NCBI GenBank assembly: GCA_944325195.1
Contig: CALUZB010000015.1
Location: 23,868-87,867 of the forward strand
Length of the DNA: 64,000 bases
Source: an uncultured Desulfovibrionaceae bacterium
Lineage (GTDB): Bacteria; Desulfobacterota; Desulfovibrionia; Desulfovibrionales; Desulfovibrionaceae
Direction: 5' to 3'
A model generated the notes under the pieces. It did not search any database. It had not been told where the DNA came from and saw only the letters and a list, made by a program, of their open reading frames with translations. Position 1 is the stretch's first letter. Every line of letters starts with the position of its first letter. A program made the position numbers and the translations under genes. Below are positions 34,444 through 43,063 of this stretch, one piece after another.

Positions 34444-35895
34444 ATGCCAAGAGTCATGTGGTTTGTGATTGCTGCCGCGGGTCTCGTACTGGGGTACCTT
34501 ATTTACAGCGTATTTGTAGAGCGGGTGTTCGGCCTGCAGCCTCAGCGCACCACTCCCGCGCACATTCATGCTGACGGTGTTGATTTTATCAAAATGCCGA
34601 AATGGAAATTATGGCTTATTCAATTGCTCAACATTGCCGGGGTAGGCCCGGTGTTCGGGCCGATCATGGGCGCGCTTTACGGCCCGGCCGCTTTGTTGTG
34701 GATTGTGCTGGGCTCTGTTTTTGCGGGTGCTGTGCACGATTATTTTTCCGGTATGTTGTCTGTGCGTTACAGCGGCGCTAACGTGCCTGATATTGTAGGG
34801 TACAATCTAGGTAAAATCGCCAAATGGGTGATGCGCGGTTTTGCTGTGCTGCTTCTGCTGCTTGTAGGGGTGGTGTTCGCCACTGCGCCTGCCGGGTTGC
34901 TGGCAGAGCTTTCTGTAGATTGGGTGGACTGGTTGGATTTCAAGGTCTGGCTGGGCATAATCTTTTTATACTACTTCCTGGCAACTATTGTGCCCATAGA
35001 CAAGATAATCGGACGAATTTATCCTTTCTTCGGGGCGTTGCTGCTGATTATGGCAGTGGGCATCACGGTGATGCTGTTTGTAGATGATGCCGGCAGATTT
35101 TACCATTGGGCCGAGTGGGGAGTAAACCCGCATCCGGAGCAGCTGCCGCTCTGGCCGGTGATGTTCATTACAATCGCCTGCGGGGCGCTTTCCGGCTTTC
35201 ACGCCACGCAGTCTCCGCTGATAGCGCGTTGTATGGATAATGAGCGAGAGGGGCGTTTAGTGTTCTACGGCGCAATGATTGCAGAAGGGTTTATCGCTTT
35301 GGTGTGGGCTACGGTAGGCATGACTTTTTATGAGGATCCGGCTGCCCTGAACGCTTCTATTAAAGCCGGTACGGCCAGCAGCGTGGTGTATGAAGCCTCT
35401 CATGCCCTTATGGGCTCTTTCGGCGGTTTGTTGGCTGTGCTGGGAGTTGTCGTGCTGCCCATTACTTCTGGTGATACCGCCTTTCGGGCCGCACGTTTGA
35501 CCATTGCAGAAATGATTCGTCTGCCTCAGCTCTCCCTGTTTAAGCGGCTGAGTATTGCTGTTCCTTTGTTTATTATCGGTATTGCTCTGTCGCAAATCGA
35601 CTTCGGCGTTATCTGGCGCTATTTCGGCTGGTCAAACCAGACTCTGGCCGCGATAATGCTGTGGGCCTCCGCTGCCTATTTGTTGCGCCACGGCAAGCTG
35701 CACTGGATTTGCACGTTGCCGGCCGTGTTCATCACTGCGGCTTCTGTTTCCTATATTTGCTATCAGCCCAGTATGGGGCTCGGTCTGTCAATAGTGACCT
35801 CTGATATTGTGGGGGCGATTTTTGCTGCGGTCTGCCTGGGCGCGTTTTTGATTTTCGGGCGCAGGCCGATTGCAGGGGCTCCCACCAACGTATAG
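34444..35895 (+). CDS. cstA: CstA-type pyruvate/peptide carbon transporter
   Basis: A 483-residue membrane protein with about thirteen predicted helices. The CstA block is clear: HIHADGVDFIKMPKWKL, then VGPVFGPIMGALYGPAALLW and later ALSGFHATQSPLIARCM. E. coli CstA has about 700 residues; this is the short form found in many anaerobes, lacking the long C-terminal segment. The family imports pyruvate or peptides under carbon limitation; which one applies here is unknown. A GGGAG site and a sigma-70 promoter precede it, and a strong hairpin follows at 35908, so it forms a single-gene unit. Confidence 0.9.
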   Translation: MPRVMWFVIAAAGLVLGYLIYSVFVERVFGLQPQRTTPAHIHADGVDFIKMPKWKLWLIQLLNIAGVGPVFGPIMGALYGPAALLWIVLGSVFAGAVHDYFSGMLSVRYSGANVPDIVGYNLGKIAKWVMRGFAVLLLLLVGVVFATAPAGLLAELSVDWVDWLDFKVWLGIIFLYYFLATIVPIDKIIGRIYPFFGALLLIMAVGITVMLFVDDAGRFYHWAEWGVNPHPEQLPLWPVMFITIACGALSGFHATQSPLIARCMDNEREGRLVFYGAMIAEGFIALVWATVGMTFYEDPAALNASIKAGTASSVVYEASHALMGSFGGLLAVLGVVVLPITSGDTAFRAARLTIAEMIRLPQLSLFKRLSIAVPLFIIGIALSQIDFGVIWRYFGWSNQTLAAIMLWASAAYLLRHGKLHWICTLPAVFITAASVSYICYQPSMGLGLSIVTSDIVGAIFAAVCLGAFLIFGRRPIAGAPTNV

Positions 35896-35907
35896 ATGTC
35901 TTAAACA

Positions 35908-35939
35908 GGTATGCCCGGTTCTTTCCAACCGGGCATACC
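35908..35939 (+). terminator. Hairpin terminator of cstA
   Basis: GGTATGCCCGGTT (35908-35920) pairs with AACCGGGCATACC (35927-35939), 13 perfect pairs and a 6-base loop, 12 bases after the stop. The T-run is weak. Confidence 0.65.
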
Positions 35940-36168
35940 CTTGGACAGCAGAAAGTCTGTTTGTCCGGCCGCTGCTTCTGAAATTCAGACTACCTTGCCT
36001 TACCGCGTAAAAGAGAATTACGTTTCCGGCCGCAATGCAATTAAGCTGTATTTGTTCTGAAGCGAAAAATGAAAACAGTGATGAGTTCAAGGGCGACCTG
36101 AACGCTGAGCCGCCAGCCGCTGCAATTAAACAGAGCTGAAAGGCCCGATCCATTCTGCAAACCACAAA

Positions 36169-36207
36169 AAAACAGAGAAGGAAGCAAGGGCTTTCCTTCT
36201 CTGTTTT
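36169..36207. terminator. Bidirectional terminator between cstA and tig
   Basis: AAAACAGAGAAGGAA (36169-36183) pairs with TTCCTTCTCTGTTTT (36193-36207), a 15-bp stem with A/T-rich ends on both sides. It probably ends the tig transcript. The rest of 35940-36379 shows no gene. Confidence 0.75.
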
Positions 36208-36379
36208 AAACTGGATAAGAAGCATTGTTTCGTGAGTGCCTCTATTGAATGGCGGGGCGGCTTCAGCTTTTCGGCATTTTTGCCGCAATGGTTGCCTTTA
36301 CAGGTAGAAAACCGTCCTCCAATCCATTTGCGCTAAGGATTCACTCATGCTGGCAGTCCATGTGTGACTGCCTGATTCG

Positions 36380-37687
36380 CTATTCCGCTTTCGGCTTGGC
36401 CTCAATTTCCTTGACCTTAGCCCGGTCGTAAATCATGTCGAGGGCCTTTTCTGTTCTGATCCGATCAACCAGGGTATGCATCAGGTGATTCTGGTGGTAG
36501 TATTCCTGCAACTGTTGCGGGTTCAGGCCGCTGCGTTGGGCGATATCCACAAGATACGCCTCCATTTCCTGAGGGGTAACGCTTATTTTTTCCTTTTCAG
36601 CCAGCTTCAGCAGGAACATTTCGCCTTTAACAAACTTTTCTGCCTGTTTATGCAGGTCTGCTTCCACTTCAGCCTCGCTCATATCCCAATCCTTGGGTTC
36701 CGGCTTGCCCAAGCGGCGCATTTCTGCCCGGAATTCCGCCATTAAGGCGTTCTGGCGGCTGGCTACCATTGATTGAGGCAATTCGTATTCAACCTGCTCC
36801 AACAGACCATCCAGGAGTTTGCCCTGGGTATTTTCCTTGGCGAAGCGCTTCAGATTTTCCTTATGGGCCTTTTCAATGCTGCTGCGCATGTTTTCCACGC
36901 TGCCGGCCCCGATTTTTTCCGCGAACTCTTCAGTCACTTCCGGAAGCACACGTTCCGCCAAGCTTACCACGGTTGCTTTTACATTGATAGTTTTGCCTGC
37001 GAACTCGTTGTTGATGCCCTCGGCCAGCTTTACCTGACCTTCACCGCTTTCGCCCGGAGAGAGCCTTTTGATTATTGCTTCAAAGTCTTCCTGCAATTGT
37101 CCCTCGCCCACAGTCAACTGATAACCGGTTCCCCGGAAGCCTTTAACCGGATTGCCCTCTTCATCGGTTGCCGAGAAGTCCACAAACGCCACTTCTCCGT
37201 CCAAAGGCGGGCGGCTGACTTCCAGGGGCTTAAGTTCGCTCATCTGCAGGCGGATGCGCTCAATGGTCTCGTCGGTGCGCGCTTCATTGTACGGTTCGAT
37301 TTCTTCTTCAATTTCAATGCCTTCCCAGGCCGGGAGCTCAAAATCGGGCAGAATTTCAAAACTGAAGGTGAACTCAAATTCTTTGCCCCGTTCAACGGTT
37401 TCCGGGCCATCGTAATCGATGTCGGTTATCGGGGTCACGTTCATTTCCTTTACAGCTTCAGCCGCGCATTCATTCACCAGAGCGGAAGTGGATTCTTTAT
37501 AAATTTGGGCCTTGAAGCGTTTCTCGGCTACACTGTGCGGAACCTTGCCCGGCCGGAAACCCGGCAGCTTAAGATCGCGGACCAGGTCCTTAACCATAAA
37601 ATTAATTTTAGCGTCCACATCATTTGCCGGCACGTTAACATGGACACTTTTCTTAACTTTCGAAAGGTCAGTAACAGTGTATTTCAT
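36380..37687 (-). CDS. tig: Trigger factor, ribosome-associated chaperone/PPIase
   Basis: A 435-residue protein with the three trigger-factor parts. The ribosome-binding tail domain (1-150) has LPGFRPGKVPHSVAEKRF near residue 37, the ribosome-docking signature. The FKBP-type PPIase (155-245: GEVAFVDFSATDEEGN, GYQLTVGEGQ) follows, and a helical C-terminal chaperone arm completes it. Length is normal. The start at 37687 follows AAGGAG nine bases upstream. clpP and clpX, which often follow tig, are not next to it here; a terminator ends the gene instead. Confidence 0.95.
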   Translation of the reverse strand: MKYTVTDLSKVKKSVHVNVPANDVDAKINFMVKDLVRDLKLPGFRPGKVPHSVAEKRFKAQIYKESTSALVNECAAEAVKEMNVTPITDIDYDGPETVERGKEFEFTFSFEILPDFELPAWEGIEIEEEIEPYNEARTDETIERIRLQMSELKPLEVSRPPLDGEVAFVDFSATDEEGNPVKGFRGTGYQLTVGEGQLQEDFEAIIKRLSPGESGEGQVKLAEGINNEFAGKTINVKATVVSLAERVLPEVTEEFAEKIGAGSVENMRSSIEKAHKENLKRFAKENTQGKLLDGLLEQVEYELPQSMVASRQNALMAEFRAEMRRLGKPEPKDWDMSEAEVEADLHKQAEKFVKGEMFLLKLAEKEKISVTPQEMEAYLVDIAQRSGLNPQQLQEYYHQNHLMHTLVDRIRTEKALDMIYDRAKVKEIEAKPKAE

Positions 37688-37756
37688 CCCAAAAAGCTCC
37701 TTGGGTTCGCGTTGCGCCTTGGGGCGCCTGAATTGCAAACGAAAAAAGTTAAATTA

Positions 37757-37843
37757 TGGTAGCTGGGGCGGGACTCGAACCCGCAAACCCTTTCGGATAC
37801 TGGCTCCTAAGGCCAGCGCGTCTACCAATTTCACCACCCAGCC
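37757..37843 (-). tRNA. tRNA-Leu(UAG)
   Basis: An 87-base tRNA read on the minus strand. Acceptor GGCTGGG pairs with CCCAGCT (first pair G-U), with discriminator A and an encoded CCA end. The anticodon stem CTGGC/GCCAG encloses CTTAGGA, so the anticodon is UAG (leucine CUA codons). The class II variable arm (TATCCGAAAGGGTTT region) and the T arm GCGGG-TTCGAGT-CCCGC are intact. Confidence 0.95.
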
Positions 37844-38115
37844 GTAAATACTGGCAATGCAACTTTAAAATTGTCTGTGTCGTTTTGCCATATCTGCTCC
37901 CAGCTTTCAAGAGTTATTTTGCATATAATGGGCAGATTGTACACAAGTGGGCGACTTGAGTTTGTATTTGCTTGAGCGCACAGTTGAATTGCAGACCAAT
38001 AACGCTGCTGCCGGGCCTGTCCTCAAGAGGGGCTTGGGTTGTTCTGGTTTATGAAACCCTAAAGATTATATCCGGCAATCCGATATCATTGATATAAATT
38101 TGTTTCGGTAAATAT
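37844..38115. other. Intergenic region upstream of 38116 gene
   Basis: About 270 bases with no gene. A palindrome ATATCA-T-TGATAT lies near 38084-38096, close to the start of the next ORF. Confidence 0.35.
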
Positions 38116-38778
38116 ATGCTCAACAGTATTTCTCCGTATAATCCGGATCGCCTTTTGGAGCATCCTGATTCTTTTCAGTTAAAGCAAAACCAGTTGTTCA
38201 GCAATACAGCGTCTGAAGGTATATCTGCTGCGGCGCCGGTTAATCGCTTTGCCTCTTCAGCCTCTTCAAGAAATTTGATGGCCGGCAATTTTGTTTCTGC
38301 TGAGCGCGAGCAGTCACGGTATATGTTGGCGCGCGAAAAAGGGCAGCAGGCTGTAAGTCAGCAGGCCAGTCGTCAAACAGCTATCCTTAATGCGGCTCTC
38401 TCTGCACTTGCTACGCTTGATGGGTCTGATTACGCATTACGCACGCTTAACGGGAAAAAAGCCGCCCGCAGGATAATGGAAGAAGGGCAACAAAGTGTTC
38501 AAGAGGCTTCTGAAAGGAACCTGAAGGAAATCAAGGAAGAGATCGCCCGGCGGGCGGAAGAAGCCTTGAAAGCGGAAACAGCAAACGGATCTGTTGTTGG
38601 CGAAAATACCCCTTCAACTGATGTGGCAACAGCTCTGTCGAACAGTGCAGGCACTAATGTGGGCCTTGGACAGGCGACGGCAACCGCCGCTGTTTCAATT
38701 CCTGATACTGCTCAAAGTTTCGGCTTGGAGACAGGTGATGCAGTTCCGCCTGCTCCTTCCATTGACATCATGGTGTAA
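38116..38778 (+). CDS. Uncharacterised helical protein
   Basis: I do not recognise this 220-residue protein. It has no signal peptide or membrane segment. The N-terminal 60 residues are Ser/Ala/Asn-rich; residues 60-160 are strongly helical with a coiled coil (RRIMEEGQQSVQEASERNLK, then EEIARRAEEALKAE). The C-terminal 60 residues are low-complexity (A/T/S/G). The ribosome-binding site is poor (GGTAA), so expression may be low. It stands alone between the two tRNA genes. It could be a structural or secretion-related protein; nothing further can be supported. Confidence 0.6.
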   Translation: MLNSISPYNPDRLLEHPDSFQLKQNQLFSNTASEGISAAAPVNRFASSASSRNLMAGNFVSAEREQSRYMLAREKGQQAVSQQASRQTAILNAALSALATLDGSDYALRTLNGKKAARRIMEEGQQSVQEASERNLKEIKEEIARRAEEALKAETANGSVVGENTPSTDVATALSNSAGTNVGLGQATATAAVSIPDTAQSFGLETGDAVPPAPSIDIMV

Positions 38779-39061
38779 CAACCGGATGTGCGGTATGGCA
38801 GTCCGGTATGGGGTTCCCGGTTGTCCCGGTTGCCTATAACGGCCGGTTGACTGAGTGGACATTAATTAATGGGATGTTGTTTTTGAAGCCGCTATTGGGA
38901 AAGCGGTACCGTGCTTGCGGAGCAGACGGGAATTATTGAGCTGAGGATTTTCTGATTGCTTTCGGTGGGCATCAGGAACATAGCCGGACACATTTACCGG
39001 CTGAGCATAATGCGCATAAATATACTGACCTGAAAAACCGGCACTCGCTTACATTTGGAGT

Positions 39062-39138
39062 TGGCGACCCCAAGGGGATTTGAACCCCTGTTACCAATGT
39101 GAAAGACTGGTGTCCTGGGCCGACTAGACGATGGGGTC
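39062..39138 (-). tRNA. tRNA-Glu(UUC)
   Basis: A 77-base tRNA. Acceptor GACCCCA pairs with TGGGGTC, with discriminator G and an encoded CCA end. The anticodon stem CCAGT/ATTGG encloses CTTTCAC, anticodon UUC. The D arm has GTCTAG, and the T arm is AGGGG-TTCAAAT-CCCCT. Confidence 0.95.
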
Positions 39139-39252
39139 GCTCTAACCGATCACGTTGTTGACGTGAAATAGCCATATAAAAGTTGTTTGCAAATTGGTCA
39201 AGTAAAAAATGAAAAAAAGCCGCTTTAGCTGAGAAAAATATTGTGCATACGT

Positions 39253-39849
39253 TTATTGTCTGTCCGGGACGGTGACAGTTTCCAGCAATCGCTGTAAATT
39301 ATCCGTGGTTTTGTCCACAAAGGCGGGATACTGAATTGCTCCGGACTGCAACTGTTGCACCAGCAGGGCGTTTTGGGCCTCCAGCTCAGCGCCTTGGGCG
39401 TGGCAGTTCTCAAAATTCTGACCGCAGATTTTGTTCAGCTCCACACGAAGGGCAACCATTTCTTCCGGGGTGTGTTTTTTCCAGGGGGTGAGCAGGGGTT
39501 TGCCGCGGCCGTCGCCGCCGCTGAGAATATCATCTGCTGTAGCATTGAGCCGGTCTAATTCAGAGCAGATAAGCTCCCGGTGCATCGGGTCTTCCCGGCT
39601 TAAGCCGGTTGCAAGCCGGTTGAGGCGGTCATAATGTGGCCGGGCGGCCTCATTGAATATAGCCTGTCTGAGGGAATTGCCTGCAAGCAGTTCTCCACGA
39701 AATTCCAGGCTGTAGTATTTGCGGGAAAGTTCGTCGTTGCTGCACTCAGAAGCTTCCCGGGCGGGAATCGGAGTTGTGACCGGTATTTGTGCCGCCAGAC
39801 ATATGAAAAGCGCCAACGCTGCTTTGATTTTGAATTTGACAACTGACAT
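39253..39849 (-). CDS. Uncharacterised secreted protein
   Basis: A 198-residue protein I cannot assign. It starts with a signal-peptide-like segment (VKFKIKAALALFICLAAQIP, likely cleaved after IPA) and continues as a helical, polar, periplasmic-type chain with three cysteines (CSNDEL, KICGQ, ENCHAQG) that could form one disulfide pair. No known domain was seen. The start at 39849 is set by the signal peptide; a GTG 16 codons upstream is in frame. The ribosome-binding site is weak. It lies between tRNA-Glu and the slipin operon on the minus strand. Confidence 0.6.
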   Translation of the reverse strand: MSVVKFKIKAALALFICLAAQIPVTTPIPAREASECSNDELSRKYYSLEFRGELLAGNSLRQAIFNEAARPHYDRLNRLATGLSREDPMHRELICSELDRLNATADDILSGGDGRGKPLLTPWKKHTPEEMVALRVELNKICGQNFENCHAQGAELEAQNALLVQQLQSGAIQYPAFVDKTTDNLQRLLETVTVPDRQ

Positions 39850-40001
39850 TTGCCGATCCGAAAAGCGTTGTCTGCGCCGGTAGTTCAGCGCTTGCACGGA
39901 TTTTAAACCCGGCGGGCCGCCCTGAAGACACCGGAGACGAAGTGAATATTAATCCTGCCGCCGGGCTGCTCCCAATACCTCCGCCGCATCGGCTTGTTAG
40001 T

Positions 40002-40034
40002 GGCGTACCCCCGTTAAGAATACGGGGGTACGCC
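40002..40034 (-). terminator. Hairpin terminator of the nfeD-slipin operon
   Basis: GGCGTACCCCCGT (40002-40014) pairs with ACGGGGGTACGCC (40022-40034), 13 perfect pairs and a 7-base loop, 63 bases after the slipin stop on the minus strand. Confidence 0.65.
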
Positions 40035-40096
40035 TGAAACCGCCACATGTTCAGAGGAAGCCTGGGACTGCAATTTAGGGGGGCGTGGCCTGCCGG

Positions 40097-41098
40097 TCAA
40101 CTTTGTTTTTCCGTCTGGGAAGCTGTTGAATTTTGTGGGGAAAGCGCGTTTTGAGTTTTGACCATACTCATGGCCGTTCCCACCATACCGGCGATATCGG
40201 CCAGATTGCCGGGCAGAATCAAGGTATTGCCCTTTTGGGCCAGTTGCCCGAAAGCCTGAACGTATTGTTCGGCCACTTTCAGATTAATTGCTTCATAGCC
40301 GCCCTCTTTGCGGGCTGCTTCCGCAATGGCGCTGATGGCTTGGGCTGTGGCGTTAGCCACCAACAGAATTGCTTCCGCCTCGCCCTGAGCCCGGTTAATC
40401 GCTGCTTGACGTTCGCCTTCCGATTGGTTGATCGCCGCCTGACGTTCCCCCTCAGATTGGTTAATGGCGGCCTGACGGTCGCCTGACGCCAGGTTGATTT
40501 GTTCCTGCATCCGCCCTTCCGATTCGGCGATTACAGCGCGTTTTTCCCGTTCGGCGGTAATTTGACGCTGCATGGCCTGAATAATTTCCCGGGGCGGGGC
40601 CAGGTCTTTGATTTCATACCGCAATACCTTCACTCCCCAATTGATTGCGGCTTCGTCTAAAGCGGCCACTACCGCCGAGTTGATGGCTGTGCGTTCCTCA
40701 AAGGTTTTATCAAGCTCCATGCGTCCGATTACCGAACGCAAGGTGGTCTGGGCCAGTTGGGTAATGGCCAGGACAAAGTCGCTGGAGCCGTAAGAAGCCA
40801 GCCGCGGGTCCGTAACCTGAAAATAAATGATGCCGTCCACCTGGAGTTGGGTATTATCTTTGGTTATGCAGATCTGGCTGGGAATATCCAGAGGGATTTC
40901 CTTGAGCAGATGTCGATAGCGCACATTGTCGATGAACGGAATGATAAAAGCCAGGCCGGGCTGCAGGACCGTATGAAATTTGCCCAGCCGCTCAACCACA
41001 TAAGCGTGTTGTTGCGGCACGATATAAATGGATTTTGCCAGAAAGACTATCAACAGAATCGCCAGAGCGATGATGAAGATGAAAGATTCTCCGTACAT
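40097..41098 (-). CDS. SPFH/band-7 slipin (QmcA-like)
   Basis: A 333-residue membrane-anchored SPFH protein. An N-terminal helix (IFIIALAILLIVFLAKSIYI) is followed directly by the band-7 domain (VVERLGKFHTVLQPGLAFII, TVDGIIYFQVTDP-like segment). The coiled-coil region contains a tandem 10-residue repeat (INQSEGERQA, near 210-240) that expands the heptads. SPFH proteins form ring-like membrane scaffolds. It is encoded directly after nfeD, the usual partner, 15 bases apart. GAGG precedes the ATG. A role in membrane quality control is likely, but its targets are unknown. Confidence 0.9.
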   Translation of the reverse strand: MYGESFIFIIALAILLIVFLAKSIYIVPQQHAYVVERLGKFHTVLQPGLAFIIPFIDNVRYRHLLKEIPLDIPSQICITKDNTQLQVDGIIYFQVTDPRLASYGSSDFVLAITQLAQTTLRSVIGRMELDKTFEERTAINSAVVAALDEAAINWGVKVLRYEIKDLAPPREIIQAMQRQITAEREKRAVIAESEGRMQEQINLASGDRQAAINQSEGERQAAINQSEGERQAAINRAQGEAEAILLVANATAQAISAIAEAARKEGGYEAINLKVAEQYVQAFGQLAQKGNTLILPGNLADIAGMVGTAMSMVKTQNALSPQNSTASQTEKQS

Positions 41099-41113
41099 GC
41101 CTTTTACCTCGTT

Positions 41114-41536
41114 TCAGTTATCCACGATCAGGGTGTTGCCCTGCATATCGACTATAAACAGGGGTTTGTCCGGGTCGGTCATAGCCTTTGCCGGTTCGGC
41201 CTGCCAGACCGCTCCCCTGTACATGACCTGCCAGCTTCCGTCAGGGTTCGATTGCTTCCAGCTTACCGGTTGGCCTATATCCAGGTTGTTGCTTGAAAGC
41301 CGGGAGTCGGTCGTCTTATGTCTGTGCCAGCGCCAGACTAAAACGGCGCCCACCAGTCCAACCGTAACAGCCAGTCCGAGCTGAAAGGAAAAAGGAGCAC
41401 CCAGCCACGCCGCTATGCCGCCTGCTGCTGCAGAAATACCTAGAACCAGTAAATAAAAGGTACCGGTAAGCATTTCCGCTCCGATTAAAATAACCGTAAC
41501 GGCTATCCAGGCAATGGGAAGAGTTTCCCGGAACAT
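41114..41536 (-). CDS. NfeD-like short protein
   Basis: A 140-residue protein with three predicted helices at the N-terminus (WIAVTVILIGAEML, LLVLGISAAAGGIAAW, LAVTVGLVGAVLVW) followed by an OB-fold C-terminal domain (DIGQPVSWKQ, SWQVMYRGAVWQA). This is the short NfeD form without the serine-protease domain. It is the first gene of a two-gene unit with the slipin; the pair is conserved in bacteria and the NfeD OB domain is thought to bind the SPFH ring. AAGGAG precedes the ATG. Confidence 0.88.
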   Translation of the reverse strand: MFRETLPIAWIAVTVILIGAEMLTGTFYLLVLGISAAAGGIAAWLGAPFSFQLGLAVTVGLVGAVLVWRWHRHKTTDSRLSSNNLDIGQPVSWKQSNPDGSWQVMYRGAVWQAEPAKAMTDPDKPLFIVDMQGNTLIVDN

Positions 41537-41609
41537 GCATTCTCCTTGAATGAATTTAAATCATGTAAGCTCTTATCCGTATAGTTTGACGGTCTGGTTG
41601 CAGTCCGGA

Positions 41610-41638
41610 TTTACAATTAGCCATACAGTAGATTATAC
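41610..41638 (+). promoter_or_regulatory. Promoter of the small basic-peptide gene
   Basis: TTTACA (41610-41615), 17 bases, TTATAC (41633-41638), about 55 bases before the ATG at 41695. Confidence 0.5.
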
Positions 41639-41694
41639 AGTGTGGACTCGGGATATGCAAGCCGGTAAATTCATCGCTGTAAAGGGAGTTGTGT

Positions 41695-41844
41695 ATGGCT
41701 GAAGCCGGACGGCAGACAATTTTATATTACAAGCGAGCTGTTCAGGTTGGGGAAGCCTTGCGTAAACGCTCTTGGCTGAAGACAACCGGATTAAGGCTTG
41801 GAGCCCGTCTGTTTAAGCATAATGATAAGAACCGGAAGCTTTGA
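41695..41844 (+). CDS. Small basic protein of 49 residues, unknown
   Basis: A short ORF with a strong AAAGGGAG site six bases before its ATG and a promoter upstream. The product is highly basic (about fourteen K/R in 49 residues; AVQVGEALRKRSWLK, then GLRLGARLFKHNDKNRKL) with no signal peptide or cysteine. One amphipathic helix is likely. Its last five codons and stop lie inside a 19-bp perfect hairpin, so the gene ends in its own terminator structure. It could bind nucleic acid or membrane; the sequence does not decide. It is divergent from nfeD and convergent with the TPR gene. Confidence 0.55.
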   Translation: MAEAGRQTILYYKRAVQVGEALRKRSWLKTTGLRLGARLFKHNDKNRKL

Positions 41845-41875
41845 CGGTTAACCAGTCGTCAAAGCTTCCGGTTCT
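41828..41875 (+). terminator. 19-bp perfect hairpin overlapping the small ORF's stop
   Basis: AGAACCGGAAGCTTTGACG (41828-41846) pairs with its exact complement (41857-41875) around a 10-base loop. There is no T-run after it, so it may also be a stabilising 3' element. Confidence 0.6.
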
Positions 41876-41907
41876 GCAATTCCCGCGGATTCACCCGGTG
41901 ACTTCCC

Positions 41908-42017
41908 GGCCGGAAGCAATGCCTCCGGCCGGAAAATCCATGGGAGGGGAGAATGTGCTGTTTAAGAACAGCACAAATATCTGAACATTCGGCCGAAGCT
42001 TAAGTCCGGCCGGATGT
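41908..42017 (+). repeat. Cluster of hairpins downstream of the small ORF
   Basis: CCGGCCGGA/TCCGGCCGG (about 41908-41934), the perfect TGTGCTGTT-TAAG-AACAGCACA (41954-41975), and TTCGGCCGAAG to CCGGCCGGATG followed by TTTTTATTG (ending 42017). The last looks like a plus-strand terminator facing the TPR gene. Confidence 0.5.
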
Positions 42018-42019
42018 TT

Positions 42020-42583
42020 TTATTGATTCTTCAGCGCATCGTACAGTTCTTTTGCTTCTTCATGATCCGGTTTAAGAGAAAGCAGAGTTTCCAACTGAAC
42101 CAATGCTTCCGACTCATTCCCCTGATGAACCAAGCAGCCGATCAGGGCAAAGCGCACGGCATGCAGCTCAGGGTTCAGCTCCAGGGCGCTTTTCAGGGAA
42201 GGCATCACATCCGGAAGCCGGTTCAGATAATGGGCTTCCTGAACCGCTGTATTGATCAGAAGCATATTTTGGGGATTAAGCTCAAGCGCTTTGATGAAAC
42301 AGTCGAAAGCTTCTTCATGCTTACCCTGTTCCATCAACACCAAGCCGATGCCGCCAAGGCTCTTATCGCTGGGGGCTATGGATTCGGCCTTGCGGTAAAG
42401 GGTAAGTGCATCGTCAATGTCGCCTTTTTGCACAGCAATTGTGGCCAGGCCCAGATACGGATCCGGGTGCACTGCATCTGATACAACCGCCTTTTTATAA
42501 TACTCTTCCGCTTTATCCCATTCACCCATAAACAAGTAGCATTCGCCTAATTCTTTGTTGATTTCAAAATCCAAATTGCTCAT
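42020..42583 (-). CDS. TPR-repeat protein next to the flagellar operon
   Basis: A 187-residue soluble protein made of about five tetratricopeptide repeats (ELGECYLFMGEWDKAEEYYK, DDALTLYRKAESIAPSDKS, HEEAFDCFIKALELNPQN, SALELNPELHAVRFALIG). No signal peptide or enzyme domain. TPR solenoids bind peptides. It is divergent from flgB and shares the 480-base intergenic region with it; a link to flagellar assembly is plausible but unproven. A GGAGGGG site precedes the ATG. Confidence 0.82.
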   Translation of the reverse strand: MSNLDFEINKELGECYLFMGEWDKAEEYYKKAVVSDAVHPDPYLGLATIAVQKGDIDDALTLYRKAESIAPSDKSLGGIGLVLMEQGKHEEAFDCFIKALELNPQNMLLINTAVQEAHYLNRLPDVMPSLKSALELNPELHAVRFALIGCLVHQGNESEALVQLETLLSLKPDHEEAKELYDALKNQ

Positions 42584-42833
42584 ATGATCCCCTCCATTGG
42601 GCCTTTAATCTCGTAATCTCGACACTTAAGGAAATACGTGCCTCTCCTGAATTGCTAGCAATTATCATGCCATTTTTGTTATGCAGTGTGCGCTCATATT
42701 ATAGATGTTATGGTTGTACCGAGGCGAGGTTTGCACTTGATTTCAGGCTGCTGGTTTGGAACGTCAAAATTTTATCTGTCAAAATTTATGCGGAATTCTC
42801 AAAAAAGCTAGTAATATAAGGGGGTTATGTGTT

Positions 42834-42849
42834 TGGAATGATATTTGCT
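42834..42849 (+). promoter_or_regulatory. Sigma-54-like promoter of the flagellar operon
   Basis: TGGAATGATATTTGCT has the GG-N10-GC spacing of RpoN promoters (GG at 42835-42836, GC at 42847-42848). It lies 215 bases before flgB. The CAC part of the -24 box is not conserved. Confidence 0.55.
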
Positions 42850-42876
42850 TTGTGTGCTGATAAACTGACACTGGAA

Positions 42877-42976
42877 GCCATCTTAGTAATTAAAATATGA
42901 AGCAAAAACGGCTTCCATCGCCGCATGAAGTTTAAGGCGGCGCAGCGGAAAAACCGCTGTGAACGAGCTGAAAAAC
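42877..42976 (+). other. Folded leader of the flagellar operon
   Basis: TGGAAGCC pairs with GGCTTCCA across about 30 bases, followed by CAGCGG-AAAAA-CCGCTG. No ORF. Confidence 0.45.
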
Positions 42977-43063
42977 CAAGTTTTTCGACGAAGTGAGCTT
43001 CATAATCAGCTTGAAAAGTTGATTATGCGAGTTCCGGACGGCAATGATTTTGGAGGATCTGGC

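Noticed and set aside
35788..36288. A 166-codon open frame on the minus strand between cstA and tig
   Set aside because: It overlaps the end of cstA and both terminator hairpins, has no ribosome-binding site and its product has no family features.
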